The notes beneath the pieces were generated by a model. That model searched no databases. It was not told the DNA's origin and saw only the letters and a program-made list of their open reading frames with translations. Made by a program: the position numbers and the translations under genes. From Phyto melanocephala (taxonomy: Eukaryota; Arthropoda; Insecta; Diptera; Rhinophoridae), in assembly GCA_941918925.1 (NCBI GenBank), contig OW799233.1, positions 6,688,001 to 6,752,000 on the forward strand: a DNA stretch of 64,000 nucleotides. The letters run 5' to 3'. Shown here one piece after another: positions 37,919 through 48,670 of the stretch. Positions within the stretch are counted from its first letter, which is position 1, and every line of letters begins with the position of its first letter.

Positions 37919-38133
37919 ACGGGTGATTTTTTTTGCCGTTTGACCTTTTAAAACACCTCAACTACTTTTTGTGGGAACATGTGAAATTTCTCGTTTACAG
38001 GGACAAGAAAGCCTCAATTCCAGACTTAGGAGGCAACATAACACATGGTGTTGAAGAGATACTGGTGGGAATGCTAGAAGACATATGTTAATATTGGAGC
38101 TCCTGGATGGACCACCTACAGCGTAGCCGTGAG
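37919..38133 (+). pseudogene. Mariner-type remnant: 5' end fused to C-terminus
   Basis: TA (37917-37918) is followed by ACGGGTGATTTTTTTTG, the 5' terminal repeat of a widespread insect mariner-type family. The frame soon after reads TPLNYFLWEHVKFLVYRDKK, then PDLGGNITHGVEEILVGMLE, a stop, and SWMDHLQRSR. This matches the protein's last 60 residues (DYFLWGxVKxxVYxDKP, IxxLExNIxxVIxEI, ML, and the RSRGGHL tail). The third catalytic Asp reads Asn. An internal deletion has joined the left end to the C-terminal coding part, and the right terminal repeat is missing. Confidence 0.8.
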
Positions 38134-39043
38134 TAATTTTTGCCTAAAATAATATTATAAAAGTAAATCGCTGGCATTTATAAGTCGCCGCAGATAAATA
38201 CTTCATTCACTTTTGCTAATTTTCTGTATTTTGTTTTAAATTTTCTAAACTCAAACTATTTAAACTACCCTATATATATGTACATATGTTGGTTTTTATG
38301 TACCCATAGACACGTATATACACTTAAACTGTTTTTGTTGTTTTCATCAAAATTAATAATTTTTAACTTATACTTTAACAACAAGAAATAAAACAAATTA
38401 CTTTAAATACTTACCATAGATTATATTAAAATAACCGGGGCACTATAATGCATTGATAGAAATGTTTATAGGTAACAAAAATATAATGAAATATATTGGC
38501 AATTAATTTGTTTCGTAAATATAATTAAAACTTTAATTAAACTACAACCAAAAAAAGATCATGTTAATAAAACAGTAAATTAAAAAAGTAAAGTTAACAA
38601 AATCGATTATCGCATTAATTAAACAAACATCGTAGAAGTGAAAAAAATTTTTAAATATTAGAAAATTATGTTATAAAAATGACTGTTGCAAATGCTTTTA
38701 AGTTTGTTTATTTTTATTTATTTATTTCTTTTTAATATGATAGTTATTAAACAAAAACAATTGTCGATTTATTTAAATGACAAAACAATCTAAAGTAAAG
38801 TTTTTAATGATAGGGTGGAATTGTGATTGTTTAAAAGTCTCGTTTTAGTCAATTTGCATGAAAAAACACTCTAAGCCTATGAGGTCATTTATTTTTTCTT
38901 AGGGTACAATTACTTAACCTGGATTAGGAATTAAATTTTTTTAACTTTTTTAAAATCTAAAAAAATAATTGTTAAAATAATATGCTAATTAAATTAAATT
39001 TAAATAAAAACTTGATCACTAGTTTCCAGTAAAAAGAATTATC
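38134..39043. other. Non-coding AT-rich stretch
   Basis: Nothing is recognised. Confidence 0.5.
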
Positions 39044-40019
39044 CAACAAGAGTGCTTTATATACCCTTAACATCATGTACTTAGATCTAATCCCACATCG
39101 TAGCTTAACCTATATTTCATGTCATACGCCATTTTCCCTTATTATTTCCGACAGTATCCTTTTATTTTGAATTTTGACGTAGTTAAGTGTATTTAAGCCC
39201 TTTAATTTGACACCCATATTGATGGGGTTACAAAAATTTGTATCGCCTTTTTGTTCTAGACGTCATCTTAAATTTTACATTTTTAAATAATTTAATGTAT
39301 TTTACTGGTAAAGTCCTTTCATCTGATACCAATTTAGAGGCAGTTCAAGAAGTTACATTTTAAAATTTGATTCATATATAAATTTACTGTCCACCATTTT
39401 GTAGTGGCGGCCAACATGAATTTAAAGTTTTTTTTATAATGCCTTATATTGCGCTAGTCAAGTCGTTTTAGACCAATATTGACTCTATCGGTTCTCTAGA
39501 AGCTGAAAAAAAATTGATTTTCGTTTGTAAATTTTTGGAATAATTATTTAAAAAAAAAATTGCTTATAACTTTACCGGTTAGAGCTCGCTTTATCCAACA
39601 TTTTTCACGAATATATCTGGAGGCATATTATATCTACACATAGTAGCCAAGGTACCTATAAATTATTCTATGGCTGAAAATTTTTAATTTTGTTGGTATA
39701 AATTGGGAAAAAACAGAGGCAGTCGTGTTTCTTTGCTTATATCTCAGAAAATCATTGTGCTATTGTGCTGAAATTCAATAGCGATTCATTTTCGGATATT
39801 TCCAAGAGATTGATATAATACAAAGATCTGAGTAACATATGGTTGCTTCTAAAAGTTGATTTCAACCACCACACGGACAGACGCACATGGCTTAATCGAC
39901 TCCTCTATTCATAAGGTTTCAGAAAATATATGATGTCGGAAATGAATATTGTAGAAATTACAAACGGAATGACAAAGCTATATATACCCATGTGCACCAC
40001 AGGTGAAGGATATAATAAT
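39044..40019 (-). mobile_element. INE-like element, second subfamily
   Basis: It begins ACAAGAGTGCTTTATATACC and ends CTATATATACCCATGTGCAC, CACAGGTGAAGGATATA. The right third matches the short INE copies (CTTATATCTCAG, TTCCAAGAGATTGATA, CACACGGACAGACG, TTAATCGACTCCTCTATTCA), but the GACAGACG array has shrunk to one unit. The left two-thirds differs, with GTAAAGTCCTTTCATCTGAT and ATATCTGGAGGCATATTATA. These are shared with the 40.1 and 43.5 kb copies and, reversed and worn, with 46.6-46.9 kb. They define a second internal body. Confidence 0.75.
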
Positions 40020-40107
40020 AGAAATTTAGTTTTCCATATTTAAAATAAATAGGAAATTTTATTCAAATAGGTAATTGTTTCTTAAAGAAAAATTATACAG
40101 AAAATAA

Positions 40108-40990
40108 AACAAGTATTAGGGCTATATTTATCCGTGCCCTACTCTTCACCATAATATACATAATGACTTCATCGTAGCATAGCCAAGATTTCAGATTTAC
40201 CTATTTTAATTTATTATTTCTAGAAACATTTTTGGTTTCGAATTTTCACATATGTAGTTTGCATAGTCAACTGTATTCTATTCCCATGCTGGTGGTGTTA
40301 AAGAAAATTTCCGCTATTTTATTTTAAACGCTAACTTAAACTTTAAGCACATGTCTAGAAACTGAAAATATTGAACTTTAGTTTGAAAGTTTTAGAAAAA
40401 ATGCTCAAGCAGTTGTATTTTATATATAAGTTGTATGTATCTCAGTTATCTTCATAACGATGTCTCATTTTTTCTTAGTAACACTTTTTTACACTTTAGC
40501 TTATAATCTGGTGTCTTTATGGTGTCCAAAAATCATTTAAGAGATAAAGACACTTTATACATTTTAAGAAGATACTTTATATATTTTAAAATTTTGAACA
40601 TAACTTTGACCGGTTTTTCCAAAATTTCTTTCGTCGAATATCTCCAGAGGCATATTATATCTATAGGCAGTAGCAAATATATCAAGATATTATTGTAAGG
40701 CCAAAAAATATTTATTTTTTTGGTGAAAATATGGGTAGAAATAGAGACAGTCATATTGATTTTTTTTGAGAAAGTCATTGGTTGGCTGTGCAGGATTCCA
40801 ATAATGGTTCTTTTTCAGGTATATCCAAAAGACTGATAATACATACAAATCGGATCGGAGCAATATGGAGGCCTTTATTTCAGATAACACACGGACAAAC
40901 GGACAATGTTTAATCGAAGAACCTACTCATAAGATTTCAAAGGTAGAAAAATAATATTGTAGAAACGACAAATGAAATATATATATTGAG
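40108..40990 (-). mobile_element. INE-like element, second subfamily
   Basis: AACAAGTATTAGGGCTATAT, then CCGTGCC (a decayed hairpin) and CTCTTCACC at the 3' end. ATATCTCCAGAGGCATATTA and TATCTATAGGCAGTAGC are in the body. TATATCCAAAAGACTGATAA, ACACACGGACAAACGGACAA and AATATTGTAGAAACGACAAA are near the 5' end. It lies in the same direction as, and 90 bp from, the previous copy; the two are too different for a recent tandem duplication. Confidence 0.7.
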
Positions 40991-41184
40991 GAACTTTTTC
41001 TTAAATAAACATATCTCAATCACAAAATAATCAAAAGTTTATAATTAATTTAAAAAAAAATTAAACAGAGCATTTTTAGCCAAATTAAAATTAACCTATT
41101 TTTGAAGTTATAAATTTATTTGAAATTAAATAAAAATATTATGTAAATCATATCATCGTATATACTAAATTTTAATCAAAGTTA

Positions 41185-41400
41185 GTTAGTTACTGATTTC
41201 AATTAACTTAAAAACCAGCCAACACGATCACCGATCAAAGAGTACCGATGGTGAAATCGTAAGTGGTTTCGAAAATGAATTTCATTCGGCTAGTGTCGGT
41301 AAAAAATATACTTTCCCAGATTATTTTTTCATTATCACGTTATTTAAAATTCTTTGTAAAAATAAGAATGTTTAAAAATTGGACTTAAGTCTGTTTAAAA
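41185..41400 (-). repeat. SINE-like repeat, copy B
   Basis: It shares ATCACCGATCAAAGAGT, GAAATCGTAAGTGGTTTCG, AAAATGAATTTCATTCGG, CTAGTGTCGGTAAAAAATAT and AAATTCTTTGTAAAAATAAG with copies A and D. On the minus strand the A-box-like word reads TAGCCGAATGA and the B-box-like word TTTTCGAAACC. Confidence 0.6.
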
Positions 41401-43537
41401 AAATTTTATATTACTGAGTTTAAATTTTGTTAAAAGTTTAAGAAGTTATTAACAAAATATATAAATAGCAAAATATCTTTAAAAAAAGAAATTCTTTTTT
41501 TAATAAAAAATAATACAACATGTTTGTTCAAATTTCTAATTACTTTCTAACCCATTGTGCAGTATTTGCTTTAAAATTCTAAAAGCACTAATACTCCTTA
41601 GCATGTCCATCATCATCATTGTCGTCGTCGTTAATTTTGCATAAAAATAAAATTATTATGGTTGTGCCAATGATATCACTACCAGTGGCAAAATAACTGC
41701 TCTTGCTGTTAATGCAGCTGATAGTGATACTGTTGTTTAATGTTTTTTTTTTTTCTTTTGCTTAAACTGGTGTTGTTTTGTTACTTATTTTGCTATTAAA
41801 CAAATGGTTGCATTTATAGCAACTACAATAAGGACAACGACAAAACAACAATTTAAACGAAAATATGACTACCGACAGTTTAACTCATAAATTCATTTTT
41901 TTTTCTACTATAAAATTTTCTTGCTGTTTTCTAACGGTATATCTCTTGTTTCTATTTTATGTGACCAAAGAAAATAAACTTTTAGCAGAGCAGTTATAAT
42001 TTGCTGTATATTGTGCTGCTAAACACGCGCGCCGCTTTTAGAAATAAATGTCTCGGCATTTCCTCTTATTCTTGCTCGTTAAATTGGTTTATGTTAAATG
42101 GCTTCCCTGGCTGCTGCTACACTACTGCTTTTGTTGCTGCCGTGGCTTTGTCTTAATGGGTTTTCGAGAATCTATCTGTGTGTGTGTGTGTGTATTTTTT
42201 GGTAGTGTTAAGTTTAAAATTTAGTTGGGTCAAGTGGTTCAGGTGTGCACCAAAAAACAGATTGTAAAAATGTAACTAAAATTAGTTTTATGGTGATATT
42301 AGAGGTTTCAACACAAAAAAAAAACTGAAACACTCACACACTCTCTATTACATACTTTGCGTACATACATTTACAGTGAATGTACATTTTTAACTTGACT
42401 TTATTCTTGCTTTTACTCATGCAAAAAAGATAAAATTCTTATTTAAAAAATGGAAGAAGAAAAACGAAAGTAGAAAAACTGTGAATTGTTAATGCTCACG
42501 TTAAGAGCTTTTTGTAATTATGGCAAATGTTTTATTTCTTCTCCGTTTTTATGAAAACTGCCACGAAATTGCAAAATTTGAATGGAACGCGTGAAAAAGT
42601 TTTACTTAAATCTTATTTTGCATGCACAATTTCACAAACACACGAATACACACATCCAAATATCTAACCACAAAACATGCAAATATACTTTTGCTACTTT
42701 TAAAACAGTTCGTTAAAATACAACTTAATGTACAAAAAGGAATTTGATCGTACCGCCAAAGAGGGGTGGAAATGAAAAGCAAAATAAAATTAGATACATG
42801 TGAGCCAATGCTCACACCTACGCGTATATTTTGATGTTTTTCGTTTAGAAGGGCATACTTAAAAGTATTATTTTAAACCTTCACACAAAATAAAATATTT
42901 ACGATTTGAAAATTTGACTAAGCCAATAATACTTATTAGTTCTAATGAAATAAAAAAGAAAATTGTACCACAACTTTCTTTCCTACATATCAAAGAATGC
43001 ACGCAATCGTCAAATAGAATTTGTTACGTTTGCAGGGCGTTTATTTGTACGCTCTCATCTCAAGACACTCACTCCAAATAATTTTACTAAAGAATCTCCT
43101 GGTGTAGGTTCGAAACAACCAAACAGCGCTTGGAATTTGTGAGTAGTCGTGAATACAATAACTTGCCTCAAATGTTAAAAAATGAAAATAGAATTTCTAT
43201 TTTTAAAATACTTTTTAAACAACACATTTTCAACATATAAAGGAATTTTTTTTATAATGATCTCTTCTGTAAACCGATCTGATAATCTAAATTAATTTCT
43301 TGTATATATGTATGTGTGTACATATTTTTTTCTCCTCTTGTAATATATAAATTTTAAATAAATATTTTTTTTCCAACTCGTCTCAACAATGCCTTTTAGG
43401 CGCTGGGACAAACTTTTGTAATTGAATTGTTTGTCAATAAAATTTATATAAATAAATAAAAAAAAACTTCAAACTTTTTGTAAACAAGCCAATTTTAGCG
43501 CAACGAAAATCAAAAACAAAATAATAATAAACCAGTG
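41401..43537. other. Non-coding stretch with simple repeats
   Basis: CATCATCATCATTGTCGTCGTCG near 41610 and a TG run at 42177-42193 are the only distinct features. A GGTTCGAAAC word at 43110 resembles a pol III B box but has no A box at tRNA distance. Confidence 0.5.
42177..42193 (+). repeat. (TG)8 microsatellite
   Basis: Eight TG dinucleotides and one extra T. Confidence 0.9.
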
Positions 43538-44020
43538 AAAATACTATTCATATCTGGCCATGGCCAATCTTATATAAGATTCATTAGCATTATGTCAAAA
43601 TTCCAACAGGACCTTTTCGAGTCGTAGCCTCAAATTCAGACTTAATACACATATTTACTGTCCAAATAGTATCTTACGTTTATTTGTTTCGGACACTATT
43701 TTGGACATTAAATTTGGTCATGGTATGTAAACCAAACCCTCTTATTCAAGAACCACATTTAGTGCTTATGCATATTGTACAGCATTATCCTTTACGCGAA
43801 ATCCTAGCTTCTGAACTGGTTAATAGTGTCTTGTATTGAACTACTCAGCACCCATATATTGGATCTTAAAAAAATTGTATCTGACATTTTGTTCCCGCAG
43901 TCATCTGAAATTTGTAATTTGCTCATGCTTTACTGTATTCAACTGCATAAACCATCTAGACAATGTATACGCTATTAAATACCACCTTAAGCCAATAAGA
44001 AAAAGTTTTACCCACCCTTC
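43538..44020 (-). mobile_element. INE-like remnant, second subfamily
   Basis: CATATCTGGCCATGGCCAAT, CTTATATAAGATTCATTAGC is a worn hairpin and 3' end. It is followed by TCGTAGCCTCAAATTCAGAC and ACCCATATATTGGATC, AATTGTATCTGACATTTTGT and GCAGTCATCTGAAATTTG. These align with ACCCATATTGATGGGGTTAC, TTTGTATCGCCTTTTTGTTC and GACGTCATCTTAAATTTTAC at 39.2 kb. It is truncated before the array and 5' end, and sits next to the start of a plus-strand copy. Confidence 0.6.
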
Positions 44021-44040
44021 TTTTTCATACATCATATATT

Positions 44041-44901
44041 ATTATACCCTTCACACAGTGAAAAAGGGTATATATAGGTTTGTTATTCCGTGTGAAATTT
44101 CTACAATTTTCATTTCCGACCCCATAAAGTATATATTTTCTGAAAGCTTATGAATAGGGGAATCGATTAAGCCCTGTCAGTCTGTCCGTCTGTCCGTCTG
44201 TCCGTCTGTCCGTCTGTCCGTCTGACCGTCTGTCCGTGTGTATGTTGAAATCAATTTTTTGAAGCCCCCCGACATAGGTTGGACCCGGGTGAGTTATTAA
44301 AATATCAGAAATATTCGGGAGTAGATCGTTATTGAAAATCAGAAACATCGGTACATAAACAACTGAGATATGAGCAAAAACCCACGACCACCTCGATTTT
44401 TTTTTCACAAAAACAACATTACACCAACAACATACATACATACAAACGTGTATACTGGTTAGAGAAAACGTGGCATTGAATCCCAACTGAGCCAAAAAAA
44501 AATTTTTTTTAATTTTTTAAAAAATTTTTTTTTTAATTTTTTTTTTTATTTTTTTTTTATTTTTTATTTAATATATTATTTATATTTTTATTATTATTTT
44601 TTTTTTAATTTTTTTATTTTTTTTTTAATTTTTTTTTTTTATTTTTTTTTTGTTTTATATATGTATATTATATATGTATATAAAAATTTTTTTTTTTTAA
44701 TTTTTTTTTAAAATTTTTTTTAAAATTTTTTTTTTTTAATTTTTTTTTTAAATTTTTTTTTTTTTTTCGTTTTTTTAACATACATACGTGTACGTATTTC
44801 ATATGGGATGAATGGTGATACAAGCAACTGTTATTGCATGACTACACGTTGTGAAGGGTATATAAGATTCGGCATGGCCGAATATAGCACTCTTACTTGT
44901 T
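44041..44901 (+). mobile_element. INE-like element, short copy
   Basis: Start TATACCCTTCACACAGTG facing AAGGGTATATATAGG; then GACCCCATAAAGTATATA, a GTCCGTCTGTCCGTCTG array (44178-44236), a CCGACATAGGTTGGACCCGG block, TGAGATATGAGC, CATACATACATACAAACG, GTGGCATTGAATCCC and AACTGAGCC. A T-run tract follows (44500-44770), then CATACATACGTGTACG and TGAAGGGTATATAAG. It closes with hairpin ATTCGGCATGGCCGAAT and ATAGCACTCTTACTTGTTT. It is the most complete short copy in the window and shows the standard module orientation. Confidence 0.88.
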
Positions 44902-45054
44902 TTTAATCTGTTTATTGTGCCTTGCATTCCACAAGTGAATCCTTTCATTTGTTATCGCTACAGAAGGGGTTGAAAATTGTTTTCCGACACTAAGTTTAGG
45001 GTTCACAGTTTACTGTGTTAAAATGGTCGCATGCTATTGAGGATTTTGTTTGTT

Positions 45055-46977
45055 TTTATACTCTTCCCAGAGAATGTAAGGGTATATATTTGAAATTTCT
45101 GCAATATTCTTTTGGGACCCCTTCAGAGAAGCAAGCCGATTGAAAAATTTCGGCGGCGGCTTAAAAGCAATAATCTTTGGCGGCGGCGGCTTATCAGCTC
45201 TGCCCCGAGTCTTTTATCGTCTGAAAAAAATATTTGGCTCAGCCGAATTTTCAGTATCGTTTTTTTTTTTTTTTTTTTTTTTTGAACAATTTAATAAAAA
45301 ATATATAAATTTGTCGAAAAAGTCAAAAATATCACAAAAAATCGAAATAAGTAATATAACTGAAAACCGATTATTTGAAAATATTGCGAAAGTACCCTGT
45401 GATTTTGCAGAACTTCAACTGATGATGAAGTGAATAAATTAAGTGAAAACAATAATAAGCGTGTCATTTTTGAATATATTAATGAACGCCATTTCATTTT
45501 TATAAGTGTATAGAAATCATGCCTATTTGGTAAAAAGAAACCAATGTTTCATTAGTTGAAGATGTTTGTTTACATAATTCCTTTAAGATATTTTACATAT
45601 TTTATTCATTTTGAAAAACTTCAATAATGACAAATTATTGTACAATTAGAGTCATTAAGAATAAGTCTTTTTGCAATATTGATTTAAAGTCTTGAAAATG
45701 TATTCCACTTTGCACTAATACCAATTTTTTTTACATTTATATTTTTCATTTTCATTAAAAAAAATTAAAAAAATCGAAAAAAATCAATTTAATAATTCTT
45801 AAAAATTTCATACAATTAAACCAAATATCTGTAAACGAAAAAAGCAGAAAACTGTAAAACAAAACTAGTTGGATGTCGAATAAATAAATCAAAAGTAAGC
45901 ATAAGCATATAGTTTTTATCAAGGCATATTAATTCAATAAGTGAAGAAAAAAATAATCAGCTGACGAAACAAGACTACCTGTTGAATAAATGTGCCTTGG
46001 TTTTTAGATTTTATTAAAACTAATTTTGTGATAAGTTTGACAAAAATATTCCGATATATTTTTTGCAGTGACCTAGATTCATTTCTAACAGAAGAAAAAA
46101 TTAAATTTCAAGTATGTAAAATCGGTTTCAAACTGAGCCGCCGGTCAGCCGAACGCATCGGCGGTGGCGCGACTTAAATAAAAAAATCGACTAAGCGGCT
46201 AGTCGCCAGCCGCGCTGATACGGCTTGCTCCTCTGGACCACATAAAGTATATATCCTTAAACCTAATTACTACGGAATTCAATTGAGCACGTTTGACCAT
46301 CTATCAGTGTTTAAATCAGTTTTCTGAATCGCGCACAAAAAAATATTTGGTACCAGGTCAATGTTAAAATCAGAAAAAACGGTCCAAAATCACTGAGGCA
46401 TGAGAAAAACTCAAGTCTACCACAACACATCCGTGCAAACGTGGTATTTACACTAGCTGGAGCCAACCTAGTTTCGAAGCACAACTGAGGCAAACAAATT
46501 TTTTTTTTTTAAATTATGATACACACATATATCAGTACATTGACGTATTTTATGATGCAAAATTTTTAAGCCGATCAAAAACAATTATAAAGAATAATAG
46601 AACTTTTATACATATTTTGTATTATTGAGGAGTAAATTGTGTAAAAATTTAACCCCCATAATATTGGGTTCAAATGAAAGACCTTGACCAGTAATGTACA
46701 GTAAACTATGAAAACTTTTAATCTCTGGTGGCGACTTAACCAATGTGGCGGTAATTTTTCTTTTCAACACCATCAATATGGATATCACAAAAAAGGTCTC
46801 GGCAAGTAGTTAACAGTTAACTATATATTAATATTAAAGCAAAATGTAGTATAAAATCTGAAATTTGGGTTGAGTTACGCTGCCTGCCTATACCTATGTA
46901 TAGGTGTATAGAAAAATGTAATGAAGGGTATTACCAGATCCAGCCCGGCCTAATATAGTATTCTTATTTGTTTTTTT
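45055..46977 (+). mobile_element. INE-like element split by a hAT-type element
   Basis: The 5' part (45055-45123) reads TATACTCTTCCCAGAG, AAGGGTATATATTTGAAAT, TTTGGGACCCC. After the insertion it resumes at 46236 with GACCACATAAAGTATATATC, AAAATCAGAAAAAACGGTCC, GAGGCATGAGAAAAACTCA, AAACGTGGTATTTACAC and CAACTGAGGCAAAC, a T run and a second-subfamily body (TCAAATGAAAGACC, ACCATCAATATGGATATCAC). It ends GAAGGGTATTACCAGATC and CCGGCCTAATATAGTATTCT, then TATTTGTTT. The 3' hairpin has decayed. Confidence 0.75.
45124..46235. mobile_element. hAT-type non-autonomous element, 1112 bp
   Basis: Ends are CAGAGAAGCAAGCCG (left) and, reversed, CAGAGGAGCAAGCCG (right), matching at 14 of 15 positions. They are flanked by GACCCCTT (45116-45123) and GACCACAT (46236-46243), near-identical 8-bp direct repeats. 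Other INE copies read GACCCCATAAAG at this site, so each flank can derive from one GACCCCAT target. CAG-starting ends with an 8-bp duplication define hAT elements. Both subterminal regions are rich in CGGCGG/GCCG words (GGCGGCGGCGGC near 45179; 46135-46225), the most GC-rich DNA in the window. The interior is AT-rich, with a T run at 45260-45282 and a segment shared with 16.0-16.3 kb. No transposase is recognisable. Confidence 0.85.
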
Positions 46978-47429
46978 TTTTTATTGTTTACTGGAGAGGT
47001 CTGTTCGTTACAAAAGCCACGTAGGATGATTTAAATTTTAAATAATAAAATTTCATTAAGACATTTCTTGCACCACCCTCGTATACCTGTCAGATTGTTT
47101 TTAACATTTTACATCTAAGTAAGTATTATATTTAAAAAATTTTGCATAATAAACTTTCCCTCTTCCCTCGTTTACTAAATCGACCTTAATAATCTAGATC
47201 TTGAATATTTCCTTTTGTTATTTGTAAAGTACGTCTAAATATAAAAAGAAAAAGAAAACCTGAGAGAAATAACTTTCTCTTTTTACTTTGTAATAAAACT
47301 AAATTTAAGGGCTGCAAATAATTGACTTCCCTAAAGCTGGACAGTGGGGTAGAGATTGTATTAAAATACCGAGTAAAATAAATGGTGAGCCAAAATCACC
47401 ATGACTTTAAAATGTATTTTTTTTATTTA
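46978..47429. other. Non-coding stretch
   Basis: Nothing is recognised. Confidence 0.5.
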
Positions 47430-47690
47430 ATCGCTTACTAAAAATTTTACCTGAATTTACCAGTGTGTCTCGGGCAGTGTGGGCAGTGGCTCCAGATTGT
47501 AATTTTTTTTTTCATAAGCCGCCAACGTAAATGATAAGGAGCCCTATTACCTCAATTAACAGTAAGTCAACATCTTCTGCTCAACAGTTTAACTATAACT
47601 ATAAAATTTAGACGCTGATGATAATTTACGAATTGAAATTACTGCACCAATTGCACCTTACAAGGGTGACAGTAAACCTTTTTTTTTAAA
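47430..47690 (-). pseudogene. Mariner-type transposase remnant, internally deleted
   Basis: On the minus strand KVQLVQ, a stop, then VNYHQRLNF match the KVQLVQELKPNDHxxRxxF linker. Only about 140 bp later the frame reads LQSGATAHTARDTL, matching the QQDGATAHTARDTM motif around the second catalytic Asp, here Ser. In an intact transposase these are more than 100 residues apart, so the first catalytic block has been deleted. The words CTGCACCAATTGC(A/G)C and GGCAGTGTGGGCAGTGG are also found in the 3.3-3.9 kb remnant, suggesting the same lineage. Confidence 0.7.
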
Positions 47691-48629
47691 TAACTAACAT
47701 CTTGTTCAAAACATTTAATATTTTTCGCAGTGCAAATTTAACGTGGTGTAATAGCAAAAGGAAATATTTCAGGGCACCATATTTGTGGTGACTGAGAACT
47801 TAGAAATGAATAATTGCTTTCGAGCACAAACTTTTCTATTAAATGTCGATAAAATGCTCTTTGTATTTAAAAAATTTATGGCTGATTTCAATAATGAAAT
47901 TTAACTAATTTGGTTCTCGGTTCAGTTGTAAGTCTTTCCTTTAATTTATTATTCAAACGTTTTTAGAAAAATCTATATGCAAACAAAAAAGTTAATAAAC
48001 TTTAAAATCCCATGAAAACTTTTGGCCTACCATGTAAAATGACACTTAAATATTGTTAATAGAGGCTTGAAAATTTGTTTAGTTGATACCTTAATGATTT
48101 TGGTGTTTTCTGGGACTTGTTTAGTTTTAAGTTGATTTTTTTTTCATGAACATCACAAGCGATATAAGTTTATTTATTTCCTTATAATTTATATAGCTTT
48201 TTTATAATTTTTTTTTTTTGTTACTTGTGACATTAGCTTGGTTTATGTGTTAGTGTATAACATTCTCACATCCATACTACCCAAGTGATATTAATAGAAA
48301 TTGTATCAAAAAGTCTACACCATTAAAATATTTTTCGGTTTTAAAAATTAGGTAAATAACTCAAGTTACCAGATATTTAACAAATGTTGTGAAACAAAAA
48401 CATAAAAAACCTTTGAAAAGTTTTGACTTGTACAAATTTAAATTTCACTATCAACTAAATTTCAAATTACTTCATCGTTATAAGTAAAGCTATTAAATAA
48501 ATATTTTGACAAAAAAGTGTTGTCTTAAGTAAAATCTTAAATTTGTTAAACAAAGTTATGTATGTCAATGTGTCTTTTTACTTTATACTCAATGTATGGT
48601 TTCATAGTAATGAAACGACATATGGGCAA
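47691..48629. other. Non-coding AT-rich stretch
   Basis: Nothing is recognised; a poly-T run lies at 48209-48219. Confidence 0.5.
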
Positions 48630-48670
48630 TATAAAAGTTTTTGTCTTCCCTCAAGAGCATTTTAGTTCTT
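48630..48670 (+). promoter_or_regulatory. Possible TATA/Inr core promoter
   Basis: TATAAAAG at 48630-48637 is followed about 30 bp later by TTTAGTTCTT (48661-48670), close to the insect initiator TCAGTY at the right distance. Downstream to about 49000 the plus strand is A- and CAA-rich with few T (CTACAACAACAACGGCCAAA and similar), as in fly 5' leaders. No coding start or splice donor can be tied to it. Chance occurrence is quite possible in DNA this AT-rich. Confidence 0.25.

Noticed and set aside
43105..43120. GGTTCGAAAC as a tRNA B box
   Set aside because: No A box at tRNA spacing upstream and no cloverleaf stems could be drawn.
44148..44495. 115-codon minus-strand open frame
   Set aside because: It lies wholly within the INE-like copy and is created by its PyGTC array and conserved non-coding words; the same shift gives DRRSDGQTDR-type repeats in other copies.
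45140..45433. Glycine-rich 97-codon frame
   Set aside because: The GGG stretch is the GGCGGCGGC subterminal repeat of the hAT-type element and the Phe run is a poly-T tract; not a protein.
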